DNA from: Struthidea cinerea
Taxonomy: Eukaryota > Chordata > Aves > Passeriformes > Corcoracidae
NCBI GenBank assembly: GCA_013397865.1
Contig: VZTI01000933.1
Span: forward strand, 252,089 to 316,088
Length of the DNA stretch: 64,000 nucleotides
Reading direction: 5' to 3'
The notes beneath the pieces were generated by a model. That model did no database searches and was not told the origin of the DNA. It saw nothing but the letters and a program-made list of their open reading frames with translations. Of this stretch, positions 51,398 to 63,990 are shown piece by piece. Position 1 is the first letter of the stretch; the number at the start of each line of letters is the position of its first letter. Made by a program: the position numbers and the translations under genes.

Positions 51398-51564
51398 GCA
51401 AAGAAAGGAAATTATGCTTTCCTGTGGGATGTGACGGTGGTGGAATATGCTGCGCTGACAGATGATGAATGCTCTGTGACAGTCATTGGAAACAGCATCA
51501 GCAGCAAAGGATATGGGATAGCACTCCAGCATGGAAGTCCCTACAGAGATCTTTTCTCCCAGAG
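51398..51564 (+). CDS. GRID1: GRID1 exon 14: ligand-binding S2 lobe, second part
   Basis: The exon has 167 nt, entering in phase 0 and leaving in phase 2 (donor gtaaac): 55 codons from AKKGNYAFLWDVTVVEY to GSPYRDLFSQ plus two bases of an Arg codon. The WD pair in FLWDV corresponds to the Trp and Asp that contact the ligand amino group (Asp742 in GluD2). GNSISSKGYGIALQHGSPYRD is the classic S2 end-of-domain motif of ionotropic glutamate receptors. Ligand residues are intact, so a binding-competent receptor is expected. Confidence 0.98.
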
Positions 51565-52921
51565 GTAAACTGAAACAAAGCTTGTTTTATCAGATTCCTC
51601 TCTATAGCCAGCAGCCATTTGTAGTTCACATTAATTTTGGCATTTCATTAATAGAGAACAATGAATACATGACAACAGAGAGGTTATGAGTTCAAGCTCC
51701 AACAAAGCTGCTGCTACTTCTGCTCCATGTGCATCTGGTTTGGGAGGAGGGGACTGGAGGTGACGTGTGGCCTCACACCTTCAGACAGCACTGCCTCTGG
51801 CAGAGGGGACTGACATCCTCAGAGCTCTGTGTGAGGTAGAGGAGAGTTTGAAGAGATCCTGGATTCATGCCACATTCTGCAGGCTCTGAAGCAATGTGTT
51901 GCTCCCTGCAGTAAGCAAGTAGCAATGCCCTGGGTTATCCTTCAGGGGAGAGGGACAGCTCAAAGACTCACAATGGTACAGGGAAACAAGAATTGCCGAG
52001 GATTGCATGGGACTGCCAAGACCAGGAGACTATAAAACTATGTCATTTAGTGATCTCTGAGCTATCAGCTGGGTATCTCTTGTCCATGTGAATGTGTACC
52101 CTGAAATTAAGACATGCAGTTGTGCGGGCGTGTGTGGCCTTAGCAGAAGGTGAGCGGGTGCTCTGCTCCAGGCAGGGAACTGAAGCAAGATTGCCTCATC
52201 TTGCTTCTCCTTTAGAAAAAGGAGCAAAACTCCAACTGCATAACTAGAGACAAAACTGCCTCAAGAGAAAAGATTGTTAGTAAACAGCTAAAACAGTTAT
52301 CAAACCAAATCCAAAATGAATCATTCATGCAGAGAAGGGACACTTCACCAGAGACAAAACAATGATTAATTAGCAACTGTTAACACAGTAATTCAGGCAT
52401 TAAGTAATAGCATTGAAGTAAAATCCTTTTGAATAAACTACATTTGCTGAAGTAAATGAGTTGGTTGCTGCTTAAACAGATTTGTACTAAGTAGTGCACA
52501 AACAGTAACATGCTTAGCCTCACATATTTTTGGAATTACTGTGGGAGAGCAGCAGTGGAGTGGGTTGAGCATTTCACTAGTGAGACCAGCTGCTGCAGCT
52601 GAATGTAGCCAGACCAGCCATAACTAACTGGAATGGGGTGATTTCCCTTGGAAATGCTATTTGCATTGACATTGCATTGCATTGCATTGACAGTGTCTTT
52701 TTTTCCCAAAGTTACCCAGTGGAGTGTACCTGCTGCTGTGAGTAGAAAGAAATCTTGGTGTAAGGGAGTTTCAGATAAAGAATACAACACTGGTGGTGCA
52801 GGGGAATGGAGTTTTGAACTGTGGGATGGTAGACTTAAGAGTTGTGAAGCATAAGGAAAGACAAAAAAGCCTGTAAAAAAGTATAATTGCAAATAATACT
52901 TGTCTTTTGAAATTTCTGCAG
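51565..52921 (+). other. GRID1: Intron 14 (1357 bp), one short pentamer repeat
   Basis: This is a phase 2 intron, donor gtaaac and acceptor tttctgcag. A short (ATTGC)n run lies at 52671-52689 and a somewhat G-rich stretch at 51730-51960. Nothing else is recognised. Confidence 0.9.
52671..52689. repeat. (ATTGC)n pentamer microsatellite
   Basis: Three perfect ATTGC units and a partial fourth, with a related TTGCATTGAC just upstream. Confidence 0.8.
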
Positions 52922-53162
52922 GATCCTAGAGTTGCAAGAAAGTGGAGATTTGGATGTTCTTAAGCAGAAGTGGTGGCCACGGATGGGACGTTGTGACCTG
53001 AATAGCCATACCAATGCACAGACAGATGGGAAGGCACTCAAGCTGCACAGTTTTGCAGGCGTTTTCTGCATTTTAGCAATAGGCCTTCTTCTTGCTTGCT
53101 TGGTGGCAGCATTGGAGTTGTGGTGGAACAGCAACCGTTGTCATCAAGAAACACCGAAAGAG
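52922..53162 (+). CDS. GRID1: GRID1 exon 15: end of S2, M4 and start of cytoplasmic tail
   Basis: The exon has 241 nt; its first base completes an Arg codon begun in exon 14, then 80 codons from ILELQESGDLDVLKQKWW to NSNRCHQETPKE. The LKQKWWP segment ends the ligand-binding domain, a hydrophilic linker follows, and M4 is about exon residues 45-67 (AGVFCILAIGLLLACLVAALE). The tail after M4 begins ELWWNSNRCHQ. The exon ends in phase 0 at GAG with the sequence gtccat. That donor is poor, with C instead of purine/A at the third and fourth intron bases. If it is not used, translation continues nine codons into the intron and stops at 53190-53192. Confidence 0.97.
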
Positions 53163-53256
53163 GTCCATAACTTTTATTCTTATCACAATTAAAAGTAGAA
53201 AACACAAAAGAAAGAGAGAGCAAGTGGAAGTTGTGGGATTTTAGGTGCTCTCATGC

Positions 53257-53334
53257 AATAAATTTGATTTATTTTGATTTGCCATACTAAGCTTTGCATA
53301 TAACTTTTTGGGTGGTTGTTTCTAAGAAAATAAA
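53257..53334 (+). promoter_or_regulatory. GRID1: Two AATAAA polyadenylation hexamers after exon 15
   Basis: AATAAA occurs at 53257-53262 and 53329-53334, 65 and 137 bp after the in-frame stop that would end a read-through transcript. The second is followed within 30 bp by a GT-rich stretch (AAGTGTCTTTTGTGC). This arrangement would allow intronic polyadenylation, but AATAAA is common in AT-rich DNA, so use is an inference. Confidence 0.3.
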
Positions 53335-54235
53335 AGCAAACAAACGAAAGTGTCTTTTGTGCACATGGAAGGTGCCAAACTGACAGCCCTGGAGACTAAA
53401 GTCCTCTATTTATTTGTAGAGCAGATACAGCATGGGCAGCAGCAGTGCAAACTTCCCCTCATTGCCCCACCAATGTGCCTCAACCCTGACCTGGAGAGAC
53501 CACCTTTAGGGGTAAGAGAGTGGTTCAGAAACACGCCCTCGGCCACTCTGCTGTGAGTGACGGGGAGGCCAGTCACGGGCACCCGGCTGTGCCATCTGTG
53601 GTGATGTTTTCTCTGATCTGAGCCCCCATCCCTTGGCTGGGAGATCCATGTCCATCCCGCGCAGGCTCTGCAGCTGCCAGACGTCTGGTAGCTGCTCTCC
53701 TTCATGGCTGACCTAGGCTGAGTTTGAAGAGGTACACGAGCAATTAAAAATAAATCAGCGAGTTAATAATTGAGTAAGCCACATTGCCATGACACTGTTT
53801 AAATGCTTCCTTTCTTTTGAAGTCAGTTTTATTTCTAAAAGTAGGAGCCTCTGAGGAAGCTGACCTTCATATAACATGTTTTATCTAGGAAATTATATAT
53901 GAGAATTTCTTGGGTTTGAAGTTTCCATGCACAGCAGCCAGTGCTAAGATAGAATAATCAGTCTATACTCAGATCTGTCTTGCATGAAGTCTGTATTTGT
54001 TTACGTAGGTTAAATGTTTAACAAACTAACCTCTTGTAATTTTGGAGACACTGAGGCATTTGTAGCTGCTTTCATCTTGGAATAGATGTTTGTTACAAGC
54101 AAATAATAGCAGTGAGCTGCACCACAGTTGGAAAATAGTACACAGCGCATCACTTCTAATCTCTCTTTCTTAAGTTGCAGGAGCACTAGACTAGTTGACA
54201 CACCTGTCACCTGTAAGCAATTTTGGCAAACTGGC

Positions 54236-54336
54236 AACCTGGTCTAGTAGATGGTGTCCTTTCCCATGAGAGAAGGGTTGGAACTGGGGATCTTCAACGT
54301 CCCTTCCAACCCAAAAGGTTCCATATCCTTTGATTT
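54236..54336 (+). mobile_element. CR1 LINE 3' fragment
   Basis: The order CCTGGTCTAGTAG, then CCCATGAGAGAAGGGTTGGA, GATCTTCAACGTCCCTTCCA and ACCCAAAAGGTTCCAT follows the well-known 3' untranslated end of avian CR1 elements (cctggtctagtgg ... gggttggaac ... ggtcccttccaaccc). It is diverged, 5'-truncated and in + orientation, with only a degraded terminal repeat. Confidence 0.85.
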
Positions 54337-54999
54337 TGCCCTCCTGCCTTGTAGAAGTTGCTCCTGCTGTAACCCCAAAGGTGCCCCCATGCTAGCGTTG
54401 TGAAGGCCTAAAGCCCAGCAGTAGGTGTTTCACTGCACACCATGAAATCCTGCTGGGCAAGGGCAGAGATGCTTTCCAAAGTGTCCTCATGCTGTGTGCA
54501 CAAGCACTTACCTGTCCGTACTATGTGGTGTGTTCCCCTCTCTACGCTCAGGGACTTGCCTTTGTGTATCTTTGTAGAGTGAGATGAGAACATGACCTAA
54601 AGGCAGTTTCCTATAGCCAAGGTGAAGTAATGCACTCTCTTATTGCAAGGAGTTTCCATTGCTGAAAAAGGATCTGTCTTCCTGAGTTTAAATATTTTCT
54701 TTTTCACCCGTCCCCTTAATTTTTTTTAATAACTGTAAGAAGGATTATTGCATATCTGTGCCTACCCCATCCCATCTTTTCTCCCTTTCCCATCCTTCTC
54801 CTCCTTCCCTGTCCATGCAGTGATCAAAGTTGCTCTGTACATCTGTAGTGCTCTTTTGCAGTTTCTTTGGCAAACATAGAAAACTTTTGACCATCTGTGT
54901 TTTAAAGGAATCTGAAGTTACCCCCATGGTAGGGCTGTGCTTGGGGAGATCCCTGTGTGTGGGGCTGGGCCTGCCCTTGGAGCACAACTAGGCTGGGTT

Positions 55000-55460
55000 A
55001 GAGGCAAATTAAACTTGGGTACAGAGCATGGACAGGTTCCAGAAAGCTCAGTGATGGGGGTGCTGCCAGGAGAGGGGGAGCAGAGTCAGCGGGAGCCCTG
55101 GCACAAGCAGGTGTAAAGGCTGAATGAGGAAGTGCATGTTCCCAGTGAGAGGGCACAGGGCCGGGCTGAGCTGGCGGGAGGAAGGCGTACAGAGGGTATG
55201 CCAGGCAGGATGGGATGGAATGAGGGGTGCCCTGAAAGGGACAGCAGGGTGCAATGACAGGCAGGCAGCTAGAGGCACCTTTGGATCTATCAGAGCAGCC
55301 CAAGGGAAGGGTGGCTGCTGCCCAGAGCCAGGGGCAGGCAGGATCCTCAGGAACCCTCTGCCTAAGCCAATGGCCACATGGCAACATTGCTCCAGCCCCA
55401 CTGCAGACCAGGGGTTGGGGGCTCTGGTCACAGTGACCACAACATTCACTCATCTAAATT
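55000..55460. other. G-rich segment without a gene
   Basis: About 460 bp are much more GC-rich than the surroundings and purine-biased on the + strand. Frames on both strands stay open (up to 151 codons on the minus strand) simply because stop codons are rare in such sequence. No domain or conserved motif is seen in any frame, and CpGs are few, so it is not a typical CpG island. Confidence 0.6.
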
Positions 55461-58400
55461 AGTAAATGAATGTAGCTGTATTTCCTGGCAGATTAGTGGC
55501 CAGACATTTTATTTATGTGCTACCAGTGAGGAGGGATTGAAGTGGGGTATCTGATGATTACTGCAATTAAGGTAGGACACCAAGTTTCAAAAGAGATGGT
55601 GAATATAGGTTGAAGGTTTTTGACTTGTTTAGAAGAACCAAGTTTCAAAATTGTGGAAAGGACAGGATCCAGGGCTGAGGGGAGTGTGGAGTCCTGAGTG
55701 CTCCTCTGCTTGAGCCAGGAGCAGTGGCTGAGCCTGGCACAGGGGACCAAAAGCACAAGGAGGATTTGATCTCCAGGAGGAGTGTGTTCAGGATATCTCA
55801 TTTCTAGCACTGTGTTACCCAGCATTTCTACAGCAAGAGCTGTAATGACAGAGCTACAGCACGAGTAGCATACACAGAACATTAAAATCTGCCTCTTAGC
55901 TGCATCTGCTACTCCAGCCAAGTCATTAGTTCAGTAATAGCTGCAAACTCAAGTCATGCTGCTGATTTTCTTCTGCTTTTGGGAAGGCTTTGGCAAAGCA
56001 TGAGTGTTGTGGTATCACCTAAAATTTGTGGAAACTGGGATGTCTCCCAACTGTTTTCTTCTGTGAAGCAGAGCTTGTGGAGGGTCACAGGAAAGGCTGA
56101 TTTTCTTGCAGTTTAAGATTAGACTTCGGTGTTGCCTATGAGGCAAAGAGAAGGGGGCAACATTTGGCTTCTGTGACCCTCACCCTGTTAGGAGCTTTAT
56201 AAATCCCTTGGAAAAAATTATAGCGGAACCAGAATTGAACGAGGAGTTGTCCTGGCTTGTGAAGCCCTTGTGTAGCATTCGCTGTTTGGCGTGACCCACT
56301 TGGTTGGTTGTATCATGTCGACAGTTGCCAACTCAAAAAGAAAGAGAAATGTGGGACAATGAACGCACAACTACTATGGCAGAGTTATGACAGGGTTGGG
56401 TGGCGTGCAGCTTGGTGGAGAGAGAGAAAAAGCATTTTTTAGAGACTCTTATTTTTTATGTCAAGGGTCTGTGAAGTTTGTGGCCAGAAGAATGTGCACT
56501 GCCTTCGTTGGCATTGGAGAAATGTTTCCAGCTGACATTAAGGTGGTGGTTTTTGCCAGTTCGTTGTCTTTTTCCACTTTGTATTCCTTAGGCTTTTGTG
56601 GAGGTTGGACAGAGCCAATACACTGATGTCCAAGGACTCAGATATCTGTGTGGTACACATCACAGCTCTTAGTTACAATGAGTGTGAGGAATTCACTGTT
56701 AACCATGTACTTGGGAGGAACAGGAAGCCTGTCTTTTGAAACCTGACAACATAACCTGGGCTTTGATATTAACCTGATCTGCATTTGTAGAGACTTCATA
56801 GGATGAGTTATGTCAGGGGGAGACTGCTTCCAATTAGAATATTTTTCTACATTTTTTGCATATGAAGAAACTCTACCCAACAAAATTTAAAAAAAATAGT
56901 GTTGTTCCTATGCACTAAATAAATTCATTAAGACAAAGCTCCAGGAAAGATGAATTCCCTTTGTTTTCCATGTTGCCGTTGGTTCACAGTTGTATCATTC
57001 AAAGAATAGTGAAATTTCTTGCTAGAAAAGTGAAGGCTGGGTTGATCTTTTACAGGATGTTGATACAAGATATTTTTATTCTATTTGAAGGAGATTTGTA
57101 AAAATGTTTCTAATGAGTTCTGCTGTACAAATTAATGTCATCCCTATTAATTCTTCATTTAATCCTTATCAGATCAGATTAACAAAAGAAAGATTAGCTC
57201 CAGCATCAGGAAAAAATGTACTGCTGCAGCATCATGCCATATTCTTCTATTTGGGCTCAAGTTTGCAATCTCTTTAAGCTGGAAAATACCTGGTAATGTT
57301 AAAATTGCCTTATTACTTTCTAATTCGGAAAAACTTACACTAGGACATCTATTTCCAAAAAGTTATTCTGGAATTTATAATCTCCTCATTGTTAATACCC
57401 AGCCATCCAATACCCACAGTGAAATTTAGACAGCTCATACATCTATCTCTGTGTGTTAAAATCTTGAATTTACACAGCTGCTACTCAGCCTGAAATACTG
57501 ATACCTAATCTTTTGATTTTGATAAGCTTCAGAAAATTAGGGAGTTGTGAAAAATTAATATTTATTATGGAGTCTTTTTTCAGTCACTTTACATCCCTTT
57601 TAAATGACTGAGCAATCAGCTAAAGTTATTAAAACCTGGTACCATACAAGCGTTGAACTTTTGACAATTGCCTCTGAATTTCCGTCACTTTTTGTATGAG
57701 TTCTATGCATTTATTTCACAATATCAGTAAGCCATAATGTAATTTGGATCATTTAACAGCCAAGGGCTTTGCCACAGCACCAGATTGTTGGGATCTTTTA
57801 TCCCCTTTGAAGGAATGAAAGGCAGTTTTCACATCTTTGTGGTCGTTATGATCCAGCATGGCTGCTTCCTGCAATGGGCTCCCCAGCATCCTCTGTGCTT
57901 TATCAGCTGTGTCTTTGTGTGATGTGCTATTCCTCTGAAGATTATTACTTCTGAGATCTCTTCAGAACCATTAAGAAAGCATTCCTAGTTCATCCATGTA
58001 CTGCAAAACAATGGAAACTTATAAGCAAAGATAAAATATCCTACTATTCGTGGAAGGAAAGTTAAACTCTCATCTTTTTCACTGTGAATGAGATTAGTCA
58101 CTAAAAAAAAGTTAACGGGCAACCCCATGTTAAACAAAATTAGGCACTTATACAGGATGAATTTTTGTTTTCTAGAAACTGATACTTGTTGCATCTCTCA
58201 TAAGAGGTGATATTGATTCACTTATATTTAATATAGCTCTTGAAAGACAGTGCTAGAATGACCTCAAGAAATTCTTGGTTTGATTCTTTCGTTGCACAGA
58301 TAATAGATAAGATTAATCAGAAATCTGGTTTTTCCAAACCAGCTGTGCTATTCCTAGCAATGTGAGTGTTCCAGAAACTGGACCCCATGTGTTTGGGATT

Positions 58401-61400
58401 CTGTAGTGCAAGAAGGTTTGGGGGTTCTATTGGTTAAGGCATAGCATAGTTTTCCACCTCCTGAGTTGCTACTGGTCATTGTCTCATAACTTGTGTCAAA
58501 TTTATAATTCATTAACAATCACAGCCTTCACAGCTTTGTTTGTGTTTTCTTTGCTTTCTCATGCTTCTACAAAACCATTTTATTCAATAGACTCTTCTCA
58601 CTTTTCTGTCCTTACTTTTTATTTTTAGATTATTAAAAGGGGGCAGCATTTCAGGTACTGTCCAGAGTGCGAATGGTCTTTCTTGTGTACTAGGAACAGC
58701 ACCTTGTAATTCTCATATCCTGCTACTCCAAGCTTAATAAAGTCTTGAATCTCAGAAAGTCTAGACCCTGTGAGCTCCATGAGATAGTGGGAGGCAGCAA
58801 AATTGCTCTAAATATTGTCACAAGTATTTTGGCAGTATGCAGGATGAGAGAAAGAAACCCTGTATCTCTGGCCAGGGCAGCCTCTTATGATCTGCCTTAA
58901 ACTCCGCTGTTTCCGTGTCCGCTGATGTGTCTACCCAGCCTACCTCAAAAATCCATTCTTCCAGCTTTAGCAATCATGAAAGTTATCCACTAAGGCTCTT
59001 TTCTGGTGTTAGAAGAGCAGGAATCCCAGTGTACCTTACAAATGGAAATAGGAGCTGGCAGACACGAGTTCAATGGATCCAAATTTGTCACTGCTAAGAA
59101 CTGTGGTTTGCACTGTGTTCATCTCACTTTAGCTCTCCAGCCAGATACTATTCCATGGCAGTCGAGGCTTCTGTACCTTCAGCATGGTGTCAGCACTGTT
59201 GGTTTTGATTATTAAAGAGTCTCTTGCTTTCACCATTATTTTCACTTTCCTTGTCTTTTTCCTTGTCACTTCATTTACCTTGTCTCCTTTGTGGTGTTAC
59301 CTTTTTATCTGACAATTTGATTTGCCCCAGGATGGTTCCTTTTGAGAGTGAAAGGAAACACGAGATCATCAAACCGATATTTTATTTTCCCTTCATTGCA
59401 TGTTCTCTATATTTTATCTTGGTTTTGTTTTAAATTATTTTTTTTTCTGTATTTTAATGACATGTCTGAAATCTTTGTACATTTTTTGCTCAGTTGCATA
59501 TAAATTATCATTTGTTTGTACCACTGTATTGTATTCTACTTTTCTAAGAATAAATAAAGGTTTTTTTGGGGAAAATAAATCATGCAAACATTGGCAAAAT
59601 AATGCAGTTTAATGCCATCTAGAAATTCAGTTTCAAACCAGCTTTGAATGTAATAAGCTGAGAAACTTCATTTAACTAGCATTTTTAAATCAGCAAAGCG
59701 GTGTTAGGAATCAGTCATCCCAGAATGCAAAGTTTAATGTTGTTTGATGATAAAGTATAAGCTGGAAGAATTGGTCAAAGGCAAAAAAAATAAAAAGGAG
59801 GACAATATAATATATAATATATGAATTACCTTGTACAGAACCAATAATAGCTGGAAGGGCATCTTAACAAACTCCATGTTGGCTTTTTATGTGAGTGAAG
59901 AAACAAGATTTTCTCTTTGGAAGTGCCTATAGTAAAGCAGAAATTCTGTAATTCCTGGTCCCTGGCAGGGTGCACATCCAGAATCCAATGAAATCAGTCA
60001 GCTCTTGCTATTGATCACCGTAGATTTCGGTCAAGGCTGTAATGGATTTAAAAGTGACGTGTCATCCCCGTGATTTATGGCACTGGGCCCAGGCTTCTCT
60101 ACCCAAAGCAGTGGTGAAGCAATTGAGTTTTGTACCAGCATATTTCCCTAACTGCAAGGAAGGGATTTTTGTGTTTGGTTTAATTTTTCTCTGTCATGTG
60201 AGAAAACCCTGCTAATGGGATCCTTAGGGATATAATCTGGATTTACTTGGCGTGAACCTTAGCAGGGGGAAGAAAATTATTCAACAGAAATAAACTTAAA
60301 AAATGAATGTTGCCATGCAGGGAAATCAAAAAGAAATAACCTGTTTAAAGTTTCAGTTTGGTGATGAGTGTAAGTACGTGCTTAATTTGCATTACATTGC
60401 CTGTCCCAGAGAACTTCTGTGGCTACTCATGAGCTTGGCATGAGCTTACGTATTTTACTGAATTGGAGCCTTAATGTGTCAGATTCTTTTAGATTCTTCA
60501 CACAATGTTTACAGAGCTAATTTTTGTATGTCTTATCTCAGCCTATGGCGGTATTTTAAAGTTGACTTTTTGAAGGGGGTGTAAAATAACAAAATCAGTA
60601 AAAGTTTAAAATAAAGAAAAAGCATAAAATGTGACTTTTTCTCAAATTTCTTTTGCATTTTTGTGGTTTGTAAAATGCCTTAGGTGTTGATCTGACTAAG
60701 CATTTAAGCATCTACATAAAATTAAATAAGAGGTGTATTCTGATCTCACCCAAAGCACCAAAACATTTCCATTCTTTTTAGTGGTGAGGATCAAATTTCA
60801 GTTGTTTGAAACCAACATGTATGAAGCAGGAGCTGGGAATTAAATGTGCATTGAAGTTGTTTGCTGAAGATTGACCTTACCATGCAATAATATTAACATG
60901 CAATTTATAAACCTATTTATCAATTGAATTTAAATAATTTTATAGTACCTGAAATAACCTGTGGTCAATATTTGCAAAATATTAAGGAATCACAGATTCC
61001 AGTACTGTGGAAAATATTATTATTTTTTAAATTAATCAATGGCTTGGTTATGATTTTCTTTAAGTCCAGACCCGTATTTTTAGACACATATATAGAAAAG
61101 AGCTACTCAAACTCACTCAACATAAGAAGTATTGTATCTTCAGAATTATTCAGTATGCAAGAGTTATCTTTTGGGAAACTGGTGTCCAGGTTTTTATTAT
61201 GCTGAGCTATTTTAATGATTTGGCTAGTCATGTCTTGTCTTATGTCAAAATAGGAGCTTGGGCAGTTTCCAAAATACAGCCCTGAATGGGGGCACAGAAA
61301 CCTTTTCAAATTTCATTTTTTAATTGAAAAAATTGTGCCTAATAGTCACGAGTAAGGATTTAGTAAGCCTTTCACATAGCTGGAGTGGAGACGAGAGGCT

Positions 61401-63589
61401 TTGTAAGTCAGCTAACACTGGGCATCAAACAGGTTGTAGAAGCAATTCTTTGTCTCCTGTGCCAACTCTCTTTTACTCCTGGCATAATAGGGAAAAAATG
61501 GGAACTTTTGAGATTTGGATGTGACTAGACAGGGGTGGTGAAGAAGGAGGGTGTGGAGCAATCTGTTATGCCTGATGCTCCAGCAGAGTAATTCAGTAGT
61601 GTTAAAGGATAGCGTTGCTCTGATTTGGGCTCACTAGAGTGAAAAATTACATCCCTTATAGACTAAATTATAATTTTGGTTTAAAAACTGTGTAAAGCAA
61701 TGTAGAGACGCCATTAAGTTTTAGTGAGTTTTGGAATAGAACCTTCATGAATTTAATTTTTCCTTCATAAAAGAGTGATCTGTCACCTCACAGTGTAACT
61801 TTAGATGATGTCAAATTCTTAAAACACCACCCTCTTGAGGGCCATCCTCTTTTGCTGCAATTTCAGACGTAATAAAGAAGGAATAGTAAGTATGTGTTTG
61901 CTGAAAAGAGTGAAATATTAATTACATTATTAGCCTCACTATCTTGATCCTTTTTTTTTTTTCTCCCCACATCTTCCTTTCCCTTTCCATCTGGAGATGG
62001 CCAATGATGTGAGGTTGGGCCTCAGAAGCATGGTGAGAATTTATAATAAACATACAGATGATTGGTTCCTTGTTGAAAATGCCTGCACAGATGAATCCCT
62101 GTTAGTTTTCTCCTCATCTTTTCCTCCCCCTGGAACTCCCCTTGCTCCTGACCTCTGTGTTGTTGGAAATGCCCGTAACTGCAGTCTGTAGTGTGTACAC
62201 AGTAGAGGTTTCTCTGGTTGCAAGTCCTCCTTTGTCCCGAGTTCCTTTGCAGAGACATTGGCATGCTCATCAACCAGCACTCATTCTGTACTGCATTTTG
62301 CTGCTTGTGTTGAGAAATGTTTCTTTGCACTCTCTGACTGTCCTGTTTGTTTTTAACCTCATGAAAACTGTGGAAACATCTGTACCATGTGAACCGCTCA
62401 CTCATTCTCTCTGTAGTTGGGTTACCAGCTGGTGAACCGAGGTTGGTAAGGATTATAAAGCTTGAATATCTCAGCATGAGGCTGAATGCCCCCTTTCGTA
62501 TTCAGTAGCAAATGAAAATGCTATCACAGCCTCTTCCCTGGCAGGTTTGGGTCTGCTGTGAATTGTGAGGACTAGACTGTGATCTCTGTGGTTGCACTTA
62601 GTTAATGGATGGTGGTGAATGTGGCAGCAGAGCAAGACACTCTGGGGAGACCTCCTGTCACCTCATGTGCGATGCTTCTCCCATCAGGACTGTGTCCTGT
62701 GTATTTATTCTCACAGTGCCAGAGACGGGGGTGCAGCTGAAGATGATAAATAAGACAAGGAGAGAGGTTTGGCTGGTTTGAAGTGGTGTGCATTGTCAGC
62801 TGCACTGGCCTGCTGGGGAGATAACTGTCTGGGGCATTCCTGGCAAGGCTCACAGGCAGAACCTGTGGGACACTTCAGAATTAGACCCCTGGTTAGATGT
62901 GATTCCAGATTAGAAAAATCCAACCTGGGTAAGGTGTGCACCAGGAGTGTGGGAAGATGTGAACTTCTTCATGAAGGTTCTTGCTACTTGCACTAGTTCT
63001 ATAGCAAGTCACTGTTACTTGTTTGGTGTCTAGGTTTTTAGTAGTAATTTATTTACACCTATTTTCTGTCTGTGGGTAGCTGGAAATAAACTTTGGCAAT
63101 GTATTTGAAACAATTTTCTATCACATTAGCATCAACTTTGCAGTATTCTGTAATATCTCACTTTTTTTTCAGGTTTACTTAGAAGGAAAAAGAGTGTCAC
63201 TGTCTCTTCATAAAGGAATTTATGCTCTCTGGTGAAGGAGGGCATCACCTAGTGAATAAGGTGGCCTCTTGTACACAATTTTTATGAAGTTTTGTTGCTT
63301 TGCAGATGATTCCACATTGAATGAAATTAATATGCTGCAAAAATTTCATTTCTTTTATTCTTTCAATTAGGTAACAGCCAACTGGACCTCACCTGATGTC
63401 AGTCTCAGTGCACTCTTCTAACAGCTGGTTTATGGATGATAATTTAGCTAATTGCTGATTTAAAATACATGGTAGAGCTTCCACTTATAAGAGCAGAAGC
63501 TTGATTGCAGGATTGGGCCTATTTCTAAAAGCACTTTTTCAAGTAGACTCTTGAGGTGCATCCCTGCGTATTTCTAATAAGATTCTGTT

Positions 63590-63990
63590 ATGGTCAAGCC
63601 AGCTTCGAGCAGAGCACACTCAGAAACCACTCAGCAAATTTTATGTAACATTAAGTGCTATTTGACTGGGTCAGTTGCCTGTGTTAAATTAATGACAGCA
63701 GACGTAGATCATCACTGCATCTGTTTACACGTCTCTCTGCATTTCAGTGCATTGTCGGCTGCGGAATCTCTGGAATAATGAGTGTCACACGCGTATTAAA
63801 AAGGGGTTATTTGTATTAATGTAACTCCATACTGTACTGTCATTGTTTTGCAGCACATCTATTACATTCATCACTGCTTTTTCTTCTGGAGCAAGCCAAT
63901 TGTGCCTGGTTTTGCCAGTCTGTCAGAGCCTCCTGGAATAAATTAAAATTACAGCTTTGCATATGCAGTAGCTGTAACTGAAAGTAATGA
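63590..63990. promoter_or_regulatory. Candidate conserved non-coding block at right edge
   Basis: This holds retained CpGs (GACGTAG, ACACGTC, GTCGGCTGCGG, CACGCG), TTAATGAC and ATTAATG cores and a POU-type TTTGCATATGC near the edge, with no repeat signature. It resembles conserved intronic enhancers in composition; this is an inference that needs alignment. Confidence 0.22.

Noticed and set aside
54998..55453. Minus-strand open frames of 151 and 133 codons
   Set aside because: They overlap in two frames in a GC-rich segment where stops are rare; Pro/Ala/Cys-rich translations without any motif.
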